Part shown: piece after piece, positions 52,721-62,016 of the stretch
Position numbering within the stretch: position 1 is the stretch's first letter
Layout: each line of letters starts with the position of its first letter
Origin: Rapana venosa
Taxonomy: Eukaryota > Mollusca > Gastropoda > Neogastropoda > Muricidae
Direction of reading: 5' to 3'
Length of the DNA: 64,000 bases
NCBI GenBank assembly: GCA_028751875.1
Contig: CM054155.1
Coordinates: forward strand, 608,449-672,448
Translations under genes and position numbers: made by a program
The notes under the pieces: model-generated
What the model was told of the DNA's origin: nothing
Seen by the model: only the letters and a program-made list of their open reading frames with translations
Database searches by the model: none

Positions 52721-53614
52721 TTCAGTTCTTGCAAACGTTATGTTTTCAATTTTTGTTAAAAATTTATTTTGATCGTCTGTGTTGCTCACGCAAAATAGAA
52801 CTTATGATTCATAAACTACGCCCGAACACTTGGAAAACTAACTATTCCAAAAATGATCTCTGCTCTTGTTCTGCTCTTATATCAGTTCTTCAAATACAGT
52901 CTAACTGCGGCTTTTAAAAGCAAAGGAGTAGACTTCGGTGAGAAATATGGAAATATTCAAAGTGTTCTGTAGGATTCTCAGCCACATGTCCCAGTATCAG
53001 TTGCCAGTCACCATCAGGAGAGTTAATGTACAACTATCATTTTGGCGTTTTAGCATTCATGACACTCTTCACCCTTCCATCCCTCCCTCTGATTTATCTG
53101 TTTTTTCTTGACATTTATTCGGTGAATGTCAAATTTCCAAAATCACCTTGAAGTGAATGGACATTGAACTAACGAGAAGAAGAAGACAGCAGGCACCACC
53201 GAGTTGTAGACTGACCAGAATAAGATAGACAGGGTGGACAGTGTCAGTAGTCCCGCTAGCAGACAAGCATTCCAGCTCAGTTTCTTTGAATGCAATCCAG
53301 CAGTTCCAGACAATAATGTACTTATATTTCTAAAAGTCCAGAAATTCATATCAAAACCACACCGGTTTTAACAGCTGTTGATGGTCATGCTGCTAATTCT
53401 TGTGTCATCTTATGTATTACGATGACTTGAATGTAGATTGTGTAAGTAATGGACATTAATAATCAACAGCAAGTGTGAATTGACTGACTTGTTTGTGAAC
53501 TGTTGCTTGTGTCTGCTTGTAATCTGCTTGGTGCTTTGAAAGAGATTAAATTAAAAAACAACAACAACAGCAACCACAAGATGAAAGTGTGAGGGTGACG
53601 ATGGCTTTTTTCAG
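52721..53614. other. Intron F-G, last part
   Basis: AT-rich sequence without a recognised repeat or coding motif on either strand. It ends in the pyrimidine tract and acceptor of exon G. Confidence 0.4.
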
Positions 53615-53694
53615 GAAGCTCACCATCTGTTGGACTGTGCCTTGATCACCGTCAGCAAAATCAACACCAGCATGGTGGAAGTCAACTTGAAAGG
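53615..53694 (+). CDS. DNAH2-like dynein heavy chain, tail exon G
   Basis: The exon has 26 codons plus two bases: EAHHLLDCALITVSKINTSM, then VEVNLK and a split Gly codon. Acceptor GGCTTTTTTCAG ends at 53614 and a consensus donor GTAAGT starts at 53695. The length and the LD..LL..S......VNF-like ending (here VEVNL) match the position after the W..T.DK block of exon F. Conservation is weaker than in the other exons, but splice sites, phase and order support it. The following exon, expected to continue the tail towards the linker, is not visible in the remaining 10 kb. Confidence 0.75.
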
Positions 53695-53702
53695 GTAAGT
53701 TA

Positions 53703-54200
53703 CTGGAAGTCATACTGATTGATTTGACACTGATTGCAGTCTTGTTAATTGAAGCCATACTGATTGACATCAAGGTGAAGCCACTCTGGTCACAATTAGG
53801 TTAAATTTATACTGATGGAAGTCATAGGCCTATTAGTTTAGTTACATAAATAGAAGTCATACAGGTTGAAGTTACACTGATGGAAGTCATATTGGTTAAA
53901 GTTACATAAATAGAAGTCATACAGGTTAAAGTTACACTGAGGGAAGTCATATTGGTTAAAGTTACATAAATAGAAGTCATACAGGTTAAAGTTACGTTGA
54001 TGGAAGTCATATTGGTTGAAGTCACATAAATAGAAGTCATATAGGTTGAAGTTCCTCTAACAGAAATCATACTAATTGAAGTCACACCGACTGGAGTCAC
54101 GCTGATGGGAGTCACATAGATGGAAGTCAGGTTGAGGAAAACCCTATCAACTGATGTCAGACTGATAGAAGTCAGACTGATTGAAGTCCTGTTGACTCCT
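53703..54200 (+). repeat. 15-bp-core minisatellite, left block (60-bp higher-order unit)
   Basis: The core is GAAGTCACACTGATT-like, 15 bp. Between 53841 and 54060 four cores form a 60-bp unit (ATAAATAGAAGTCATACAGG, TTAAAGTTACACTGA...). The array begins only three bases after the exon G donor hexamer. Confidence 0.88.
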
Positions 54201-54344
54201 AGTCATGAGGGGACAGGCCAGCCTTGTAGGAGGGCGTTGAGCTCTCCATCTGACGACACACAGCTCGGCTCCAGCCACCACCGAAACTTTGCCCCCTGGA
54301 CATGATGTATCAGTGCTGAATCCACTCCCCCGAAAGTCCTTCGA

Positions 54345-55688
54345 ATAATAATAATAATAATAATGTATGGAATTTATATAGCGCTGAATCTTGCAAAGTA
54401 AACAAATCAAAGCGCTTGCATCCAAATCATTCACACGCATGCAACCAGCCATAAATATCAAGATAAACAAATATCAAATTTATATACACAACACACTTAG
54501 GTGGGGGTGGTGGAGGTGAAGGCAGCTATTGAGAAGTAGAAACAGATAACAGGGGAAGATCTCGAGTAGAGTATAAGTGCGTTTTGAGGCTAGATTTGAA
54601 AGAATCAAATGAAGGCTTTTGACGAAGTGGAAGAGGGAGGTCATTCCATGTGGAGGGACCGGAAACAGAGAAAGAGCGACGGCCAACAGTTGTTTGTTAA
54701 AATCTGGGTGTCCGAAAGCACAAGGCATCTACAGATGAACGAAGGGAGCGGGACGGAGTGTACAGGTGAAGACAGTTACAGAGATAAGAAGGTGCAGATT
54801 TGTGGAGACATTTGAAACAAAGGGTATTAATCTTATACTTTATTCTTTGTGAGACAGGCAGCCAGTGAAGAGATCGCAAAAGAGGAGTGATGTGTTCAGA
54901 TTTTTTCTTTCTAAGGACCAGTCGAGCTGCAGAGTTTTGTATGCGTTGAAGGGAGTAGATGGATGATGCCGGCAAACCAGCCAAGAGAGAATTACAGTAG
55001 TCCAGTCGAGAGAGAATGAGAGATGTGACAAGTTTGGATGTTGCTTCAGTAGACAGATACTTGCGAATTGCACTTATGCGCCGTAATTGATAGTAGCAAG
55101 ACTGGCAGGTCTGGGTGATGAATTTTTTCATAGAGAGTGTGTTGTCAAGAACCACACCTAGATATTTCACAGAGGTGGACAGAGGAACCGACGTATTGCT
55201 GAATTCCACTGAAGTCGTTGTGATGGAAGAAAGTTTATGTTTGGTCCCCATGAGCATGGCTTCCGTTTTATCGGCATTTAGCTGTAACTTGTTTTGAGTC
55301 ATCCAGTTTTGAATGTCTAGAAGGCAGTAGGCCATATTTGTCAGGAGGGAAGGCAGATTTTCAAGGGTATTGCTACATTGAAGCTGAGTGTCATCAGCAT
55401 AGAAATGATGATCAATATGATGGTGGTTTATTATGTGTGAGAGTGGAGCAGTGTAAAGAGTGAAGAGAACAGGACCCAGAACTGATCCCTGTGGGACTCC
55501 ACATTCCAGTTTGACAGGTTTTGATTGAATTTTGCTGACAATAACTTTCTGGTATCGGTTTGTGAGGTATGAACTAAACCAGGTGAGGGCAGTGCCATTA
55601 ATACCAAACATGTTCTGGAGGCTAGAAAGAAGAATTGAGTGATCTATAGTGTCAAAGGCAGCAGATAGGTCGAGAAGAGTGAGAAGGG
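54345..55688 (-). mobile_element. L2-like LINE, 5'-truncated, longest open copy
   Basis: The - strand frame at 54697-55611 is open for 304 codons. It reads NGTALTWFSSYLTNRYQKVI, LECGVPQGSVLGPVLFTLYT, HHFYADDTQLQC, KYLGVVLDNTLSMKKF, LILSRLDYCNSLLAGLPASS, HITPLLRSLHWLPVSQR and LRSSVDALCFRTPRF. The catalytic YADD is intact. The 3' UTR and shared tail with AAT repeats lie at 54345-54480. The 5' end is in the RT palm (LLDLSAAFDTIDH region at about 55660). It splits the 15-bp-core array and is the youngest L2 copy by frame integrity. Confidence 0.9.
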
Positions 55689-55810
55689 AGTATCAACCCA
55701 GTTCCCGTGTGCGAATGTACGCAGAACATCTTGCACACGCTTTAACACTAGTTCCACCTTCCGGAAGAGTAGGCTATTGTGTTGTGTACTGGTAGGAAGG
55801 GACAACAAAA
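55689..55810 (+). mobile_element. V-domain SINE fragment
   Basis: GTGTGCGAATGTACGCAGAA, CATCTTGCACACGCTTTAAC and GAGTAGGCTATTGTGTTGTG. This is the reverse orientation of the copies at 23470 and 42760. Confidence 0.6.
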
Positions 55811-55834
55811 TGATGGACACCAGTGTTATGTTTA

Positions 55835-55955
55835 GACATCATCACTCAAGTCGGAAAGCGGCTATCTTAATGGTGGGCAATAACACCAGTTGCATACGCA
55901 AAATCTGACCATTGGTGAACCTTGGGGCTCTAGCCGAGGAACGAAAAAACAACTG
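55835..55955 (+). mobile_element. SINE right-end fragment
   Basis: AAGTCGGAAAGCGGCTATCT, TGCATACGCAAAATCTGACC and GGGGCTCTAGCCGAGGAACG. It matches 52605-52720. Confidence 0.6.
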
Positions 55956-56430
55956 ATTAAGTCACTGATCACAGTCACATTGACAGAATGCACAGTGGTT
56001 GTAGTCACACTGATCACAGTCACATTGACAGAATGCACAGTGGTTGTAGTCACACTGATCACAGTCACATTGACAGAATACACAGTGGTTGTAGTCACAC
56101 TGTCACAGTCACATTGACAGAATACACAGTGGTTGTAGTCACACTGATCACAGTCACATTGACAGAATACACAGTGGTTGTAGTCACACTGATCACAGTC
56201 ACATTGACAGAATGCACAGTGGTTGTAGTCACACTGTCACAGTCACATTGACAGAATACACAGTGGTTGTAGTCACACTGATCACAGTCACATTGACAGA
56301 ATGCACAGTGGTTGTAGTCACACTGTCACAGTCACATTGACAGAATACACAGTGGTTGTAGTCACACTGATCACAGTCACATTGACAGAATACACAGTGG
56401 TTGTAGTCACACTGATCACAGTCACACGTC
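55956..56430 (+). repeat. 15-bp-core minisatellite, right block (45-bp unit, about 10 copies)
   Basis: The unit is TGATCACAGTCACATTGACA, GAATGCACAGTGGTTGTAGT, CACAC (45 bp). TGCACAG/TACACAG variants alternate and some units have lost GA in TGATCACAG. Cores of GTAGTCACACTGATC type relate it to the left block. Decayed GAAGTCACACTGGTT cores continue to about 56640. Confidence 0.95.
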
Positions 56431-56491
56431 AGTTCGTGTGACTTTAGTCACTGTGAATTCAATATTCACACGACTTAAGTCACACGAACTG
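56430..56491. repeat. 62-base palindrome (hairpin)
   Basis: CAGTTCGTGTGACTT at 56430-56444 is the exact reverse complement of AAGTCACACGAACTG at 56477-56491. An inner pair, GTGAAT / ATTCAC, lies in the loop. Confidence 0.9.
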
Positions 56492-56654
56492 AAGTTACAC
56501 TGCCAGAAGTCACACAGATTGCAGTCAAACTGGTTGAAACTATACTACTTGTAATCACTGTGATAGAAGTCAAACTGGTTGAAGTCACACTGGTTGAAGT
56601 CATACTGACAGATGTAACACTGATGGAAGTGAAGTCACCCGGGTAGAACTACAG

Positions 56655-56850
56655 GATAGCCTAGTGGTTAAAGCCTTCAGCTCACAATCTGACGGTGTGG
56701 GTTTGAGCCACCATTGAAACGTCTCTTCGAGGGAATTTTTCTCCTGGAGTTAACATCAGCACCCACTGCGCTCCCCAGGACGCCTTTCATATACTAATAT
56801 AAATCGAGGTCCCGTCTTTGAATATGTATTTGCATTTTTGGGCGCATGTT
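56655..56850 (+). mobile_element. tRNA-headed SINE
   Basis: TAGCCTAGTGGTTAAAGCCT resembles a tRNA A-box region and GGTGTGGGTTTGAGCC its B box. ATATAAATCGAGGTCCCGTC further on resembles the V core (TAAACCGAGGTCC). There is no CCA end or clean cloverleaf, so I read a SINE rather than a tRNA gene. Confidence 0.55.
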
Positions 56851-56959
56851 CTTGTAAATGCAAGCCCACACCCAGAGCAAGCTAAGTATATTCCTGCAAG
56901 CAGGCAGGCAGAGAAGCAGTGTTCATTCGGAAAGTGTATAAAGTGTCTGTGCTTAATCG

Positions 56960-57450
56960 CCCAGTTGTCTGTCGCTGTGCAAGGCTTAAAGCAGCCCTCC
57001 CTTGTTTCAGGGAGGGGTTCCTCAGTAAGCCTGTGAACTGTCCGTGCTTAGTCTCCCAGCTGTTTCTAGGGAAGTTTAACAGGAGTCCTCCCACATGTCA
57101 GGCAGTGGTTCCTCAGTAAGCCTGTGAACTGTCCGTGCTTAGTCTCCCAGCTGTTTCTGGGGAAGTTTAACAGGAGTCCTCCCACATGTCAGGCAGTGGT
57201 TCCTCAGTAAGCCTGTGAACTGTCCGTGCTTAGTCTCTACCAGTTTCTGGGGAAGTTTAACAGGAGTCCTCCACATGTCAGGCAGTGGTTCTCAGTAAGC
57301 CTGTGAACTGTCCGTGCTTAGTCTCCCTTTAGCTGAAGAGTTGTCTGGGGTGAGATGTGATTCTACACAGGAGTCCTCCCCATTCAAGGCCAGATGAGTT
57401 CTCAGTACTAGCCTGTGAAATGACATCGTGTACATTAGTCTCCAGTGTCA
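56960..57450 (+). repeat. 91-bp minisatellite (about 4-5 copies)
   Basis: The unit contains CTCAGTAAGCCTGTGAACTG, TCCGTGCTTAGTCTCCCAGC and GGGGAAGTTTAACAGGAGTC. Starts at 57021 and 57112 are 91 bases apart. The last copies are degenerate. Confidence 0.92.
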
Positions 57451-57544
57451 TCCTCTAAGAGGCTGAAAGATCATCACTGGTTGAGGATCAAGATGCTGAC
57501 TGTATGGTGTGCATAAAGCGATCCTTCAATCTGTTCAGGCCCAG

Positions 57545-57829
57545 ATAACAGATAAGATTCCTAATATCAAATGAACACATTAATTATCGCGTCGTTGTAC
57601 CAATTCCATACCTTTGATCGATCATGACATCACCACCTTTAGTAAGAATACATACATTTACAGACTGGTAGGTTTTCGACAGTGAAATGAATGAGTAACA
57701 TCGAATTTTCACAAGGGTTACAAAGTCTATTTTGCTACACATACTTAATAAGATAAACACTAATAAAATTGCACACTTGTAGGTAGCGCATAAATTCAGT
57801 CTAAACCTGTCATGACATTCCCTCCCCAC
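57545..57829 (-). repeat. Candidate 3' LTR and polypurine tract of the Gypsy element
   Basis: On the - strand GTGGGGAGGGAA (57818-57829) is followed by TGTCATGACAGGTTTAGACT, i.e. a polypurine tract and a TG start, downstream of the Gypsy pol genes in the right orientation. The other LTR lies outside the window and the left boundary is a guess. Confidence 0.35.
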
Positions 57830-58371
57830 ATGAGCACAATGATTACATTTAAACATGTAACAATAAAAGACACGCGCAGCCATAACAATAATATTCAGCA
57901 AACGTCCTTGAAACTAGTTGCAAGACCCAGTGTATAATATGTAACTAAGCTATACGATTACTAATGGAACTGAACAGCGCTATAAACTCCACTTGACAGG
58001 CAAAGGCTTCATCCATTTTCACTCAGCACACTGCAGCACAACTGATAACAGTGATAACAAACTTAAAAACTACACCGACGCACGAGGCGCACACACAAGG
58101 CAACAATACATTTGGAAGAAAACCATCACTGAAAATTCATACCCAGGTGTCATACAATGGTAACCAAGCTACACGGTTACTTAATGAAGGAGTGAAACAG
58201 CCTAACTACACACTGCTCACTTGTACAGGCCATGGGTCATTTTCAGTCATTTTTTCACCTTCAGAGCAGTCTTCTGCTGTCTACATGACTAGAGCACAAT
58301 CATCCTGCCAAACAAGCAACCAAACTACACCGCTGCTTAGAGGCGGCTAACTAACCAAAAGGGCAACCCAG
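57830..58371 (-). other. Probable 3' non-coding part of the Gypsy element
   Basis: It lies between the end of the integrase frame and the candidate polypurine tract. The sequence contains repeated CAAGCTACAC/CAACTACAC-like elements but no coding motif. Confidence 0.35.
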
Positions 58372-59600
58372 CTACACGTTGCCTTGTGGAGACAGGCCAT
58401 ACACGACACCACATGTACTAATCCTGTAATCTTGCTGGTCGATTGACTTGGCTGCCACTGTGGGTGAAGATCTTCCCTGGAGGTTGAGGTGGTAAAGACT
58501 ACCCTGATGTGGATGGGTTGACAGCACAGGACTGCTGCACAACCGTTGGTGACTGAGATGACAGTGGAGTCGGTGCAGGTGCTGGACTGACTGAAAGGGA
58601 GGTGGAGGTGTAGCTCGCACAGCTGTACCCTGAGGTGAACTTGTGCTGGAGGCTTCACCAGGCTCTTTCTGCAACCTGATGTGGCAACGATTTCGTCTCA
58701 GCTGACTTCCATCCAGTGTTTTGAGGAGGTAAGAAGGTTGAGCACATGGCTTCACCACCACTGCTGGTTGTTTCCACCCTGTCTTTTTCTCCATCCAATT
58801 TCACAGTGACTGGATCACCAGAGTGGAGAGCAGATAGTGGCTAAACTCCATGACAAGTCAAAGTTTACCTTATGCTGGCTTTTGAAGGCAGTGTCTTTCT
58901 TCTGCAGTGTTCTGCAGGGAACCGCTGGAGGAGACAACGTTCGGGGGCGCACCAGTACAGTTGTGCGAAGCTTTCTTCCATATGCCAGCTCAGCTGGGCT
59001 GTACCCCAGCTCAGGAATAGGGGTAGGCCTATATGCAGGTAGAGCTCTGAAGACGTCATCCTGTTTCAGAACTTTCTTGGCCCTTTGTACAGCTTTCTCA
59101 GCAGTACCATGGGCCTGTGGATTCTGAGGGCTAGTTGTGACTAGGCCAAAATTCCAATCAGAAACAAATGCTTTAAATTCAGATGCTGTAAATTGAGTTC
59201 CAGTGTCAGAAATCACAGGCAGGAGAACCAGTTTTTCATTTTTGATACAGTGGTCTTTGATGTAAGGTTGGGAAGATATCTGAAATGGTAGTCCACAGCT
59301 ACTAAAAGTCTTGATCTTGCAGATGTCGACACTAATTCGTTGAAAGGGTGGGTCTGGCGGGTCAGAAGCTGGAAGAGGTTCCTTTCTCCGAGATGGTTGC
59401 TTTTCTTGGCAGAAACAACAACGAAGGACGTCATCCTTGATGTCTTGACTGATGCGGGGACATCGACCTGCTTGGTGTGCTCGTTCTCTGCACTTGTTGA
59501 TTGCCATGGGGCCCTCATGAATCTTTTCGAGCACTCCTTGCCGCAATGAAAGGGGGACGACAATCCTGTCTCTCTTGATTAGGATTGTATTCCACACACT
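58372..59600 (-). pseudogene. Ty3/Gypsy integrase, decayed
   Basis: The - strand reads WNTILIKRDRIVVPLSLRQG, then the zinc-binding region (KIHEGPMAINKCRERAHQAG ... CCFCQEK). The core follows, with the three acidic catalytic positions in ISVDIC, VISDTGTQFTASEF and NPQAHGTAEKAVQRAKK. The His normally found in the GH of the zinc motif is Pro here, and part of the core between the first and second Asp is shortened. A frame change at about 58800 leads to the C-terminal block (YLLKTLDGSQLRRNRCHIRL). Integrase would join the element DNA to the host chromosome. It belongs to the same element as the RT at 62020-63365 but is cut off from it by the repeat cluster at 59674-62019. Confidence 0.85.
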
Positions 59601-59673
59601 GAGCTCTCCTCCTATAGTAGAAAGGTGTCAAGTTCCAAGTTTGACACCCTCCTTGTATGGAGGCCAGCCAGTT

Positions 59674-59842
59674 TGGGTATGCTCCAGTGCTATATGTAAG
59701 CTGGTATACTCCAGTGCTATATGTAAGCTGGTATACTCCAGTGCTATATGTAAGCTGGTATACTCCAGTGCTATATGTAAGCTGGCATACTCCAGTGCTA
59801 TATGTAAGCTGGTATACTCCAGTGCTATATGTAAGCTGGTAT
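59674..59842 (+). repeat. 27-bp minisatellite, block 1 (about 6 copies)
   Basis: The unit is TATACTCCAGTGCTATATGT then AAGCTGG. As 27 is nine codons, both strands stay open (YTPVLYVSW on +, EYTSLHIAL on -). Confidence 0.96.
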
Positions 59843-60088
59843 TTTAAAAAATTTTTTTATATTTTATACCACTTTATGTCACGAGATTTCTCTGCGTGAA
59901 ATTCGGGCTGCTCTCCCCGGGGAGAGCGCGTCGCCACAAGAGCAGCGCCACCCATTTTTTTGTTCTTTTGGTCTGCAACTGTATTTGTTTCCCTATCAGA
60001 ATGGCTTTTTTCTAAGAATTTTGCCAGGGACAACTCTCTTGTTGCCGTGGGTTCTTTTACGTGCGCTGAAAATTTTGTGTAACGCACG

Positions 60089-60119
<31 letters not shown>

Positions 60120-60249
60120 TAGCGCCCAGACCACGACTCATGGTCTAATAGATGGGGAAAAATGTCGGGCTCAAACGGGGTACGAACCACGCACACACCC
60201 GACCACTTTCCGCATTCTAGACAGGCGCGTTACCTCTAGACCACCGATC
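59841..60249 (-). mobile_element. V-domain SINE, nearly complete, inserted in the 27-bp minisatellite
   Basis: From 60249 on the - strand, the tRNA-like head is GGTGGTCTAGAGGTAACGCG with B box GGTTCGTACCCC. The V core is TCGGATGAGACGATAAACCG followed by AGGTCCCGTG, then AAAAGAACCCACGGCAACAA, AATGGGTGGCGCTGCTCTTG, GAGAGCAGCCCGAATTTCAC and an A/T-rich 3' end. Minisatellite units flank it on both sides. It is much better preserved than the copy at 26938. Confidence 0.8.
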
Positions 60250-60503
60250 TGGTATACTCCAGTGCTATATGTAAGCTGGTATACTCCAGTGCTGTGCTGT
60301 ATGTAAGCTGGTATACTCCAGTGCTGTGCTGTATGTAAGCTGGTATACTCCAGTGCTATATATAAGCTGGTATACTCCAGTGCTATATATAAGCTGGTAT
60401 ACTCCAGTGCTGTATGTAAGCTGGTATACTCCAGTGCTATATGTAAGCTGGTATACTCTAGTGCTATATGTAAGCTGGTATACTTCAGTGCTATATGTAA
60501 GCC
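60243..60503 (+). repeat. 27-bp minisatellite, block 2 (about 9 copies)
   Basis: Same unit as block 1. Two copies carry an extra GTGCT (GTGCTGTGCTGTATG), giving 32-bp units. Confidence 0.95.
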
Positions 60504-61308
60504 GATGACATTGACCTCATGGGCGGAAGTAACACAGAGCTGCAAGATCTTACGACCAGACTTGAGAACAGAGCTGGAGCATATGGGATGGAGGTGAGCT
60601 CGGAGAAAAGTAAAGTACTTGTGAACAGCACGAGCAATGCCACCGCTAAAATTTACATGAACGGCCAACAACTGGAGGAGGTAGACGCTTTTAAATACCT
60701 CGGCGCTACACTCACAAAGGACGGGCGATCGACGACAGAAATCAAAGTCAGAATAGCCTTGGCAACATCTTCCATGACAAAACTCACCACCATATGGAAA
60801 AGTAAAGAGATCAGTTTCCCAATCAAACTAAAGCTCTACAAAGCCCTAATTCAGTCGATCCTGCTGTACGGAAGTGAAACCTGGACATTGACTGCTGAAA
60901 CAGCAAAGCGAGTCCAGTCATTCGAAACAAAATGCCATAGAAAACTACTGGGCATATCCTGGAGAGAACGAAAGACCAATGAATTTGTCAAGAGTCAAAT
61001 AACACGGCTGGCAGGTCCACAGGAACCCCTTCTCACCATCGTCAAGAAGAAAAAGCTGACATGGTTCGGCCACGTCACCCGCCACAACACTCTGAACAGT
61101 ACTGCAGGGAACACTCGAAGGTGGCAGAAGGAGGGGAAGACAGAACAAGTCATGGATGGACAACATCAGAGAATGGACCAGGATGAATGACTCGGCACTA
61201 CTGCGCAGAGCCGAGGACCGAGATGGATGGAGGAGGCTTACCACAGCATCGTCTTTCATGTCTCCCCCACGACCGCCAAGGTCACGGGTCTGATGATGAT
61301 GATGATGA
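60504..61308 (+). mobile_element. 5'-truncated RTE-like LINE inserted in the 27-bp minisatellite
   Basis: The + frame at 60519-61190 and the bases before it read ADDIDLMGGSNTELQDLTTR, MEVSSEKSKVLVNS, VDAFKYLGATLTKDGRSTTE, LLYGSETWTL, CHRKLLGISWRERKTNEFVK and LTWFGHVTRHNTL. These are the RTE blocks from the end of the active site on. It ends in GAT repeats (61290-61313). No clear target duplication was found: the left flank ends ...TATGTAAGC and the right starts ACTCCAGTG, so about four bases of the unit are missing. The frame is open for 223 codons. Confidence 0.88.
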
Positions 61309-61903
61309 TGATACTCCAGTGCTGTATGTAAGCTGGTATACTCCAGTGCTGTATGTAAGCTGGTATACTCCAGTGTTGTATGTAAGCTGGTATACTCCAG
61401 TGCTGTATGTAAGCTGGTATACTCCAGTGTTGTATGTAAGCTGGTATACTCCAGTGCTGTATGTAAGCTGGTATACTCCAGTGCTGTATGTAAGCTGGTA
61501 TACTCCAGTGCTGTATGTAAGCTGGTATACTCCAGTGCTGTATGTAAGCTGGTATACTCCAAAGCTGTATGTAAGCTGGTATACTCCAGTGCTATATGTA
61601 AGCTGGTATACTCCAGTGCTATATGTAAGCTGGTATACTCCAGTGCTATATGTAAGCTGGTATACTCCAGTGCTGTATGTAAGCTGGTATACTCCAGTGC
61701 TATATGTAAGCTGGTATACTCCAGTGCTATATGTAAGCTGGTATACTCCAGTGCTATATGTAAGCTGGTATACTCCAGTGCTGTATGTAAGCTGGTATAC
61801 TCTAGTGCTGTATGTAAGCTGGTATACTCCAGTGCTGTATGTAAGCTGGTATACTCTAGTGCTATATGTAAGCTGGTATACTCCAGTGCTATATGTAAGC
61901 TGG
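61309..61903 (+). repeat. 27-bp minisatellite, block 3 (about 22 copies)
   Basis: Same unit. GCTGTATG and GCTATATG variants come in runs, and there are occasional CTCTAG or CCAAAG variants. Confidence 0.97.
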
Positions 61904-61905
61904 AT

Positions 61906-61980
61906 ATAAAAAAAATCTGAGCGCTTTGATTTGTTGCTTTACAAGATTCAGCGCTATATAAATTTCATACATTATTTCAT
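61906..61980 (+). repeat. L2/SINE-type 3' tail
   Basis: TCTGAGCGCTTTGATTTGTT, then TTCAGCGCTATATAAATTTC and ATACATTATT. It is the shared tail, joined directly to the minisatellite by an A run. Confidence 0.8.
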
Positions 61981-61981
61981 A

Positions 61982-62014
<33 letters not shown>

Positions 62015-62016
62015 TA
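61981..62016. repeat. (CAT)n microsatellite
   Basis: Ten or so CAT units between the L2-type tail and the Gypsy RNase H end. Confidence 0.95.

Noticed and set aside
55988..56251. Frames repeating TECTVVVVTLITVTL or HSGCSHTDHSH
   Set aside because: Translation of the 45-bp minisatellite unit.
56655..56730. tRNA-like sequence with A and B box
   Set aside because: No convincing cloverleaf or acceptor pairing, and it continues into a SINE body; annotated as a SINE head.
57584..57901. 105-codon - strand frame with hydrophobic residues
   Set aside because: It overlaps the candidate Gypsy LTR and polypurine tract and has no recognisable domain.
61187..61909. 240-codon frame repeating PVLYVSWYT, and its - strand counterpart repeating EYTSLHTAL
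   Set aside because: The 27-bp unit is nine codons, so both strands stay open automatically.
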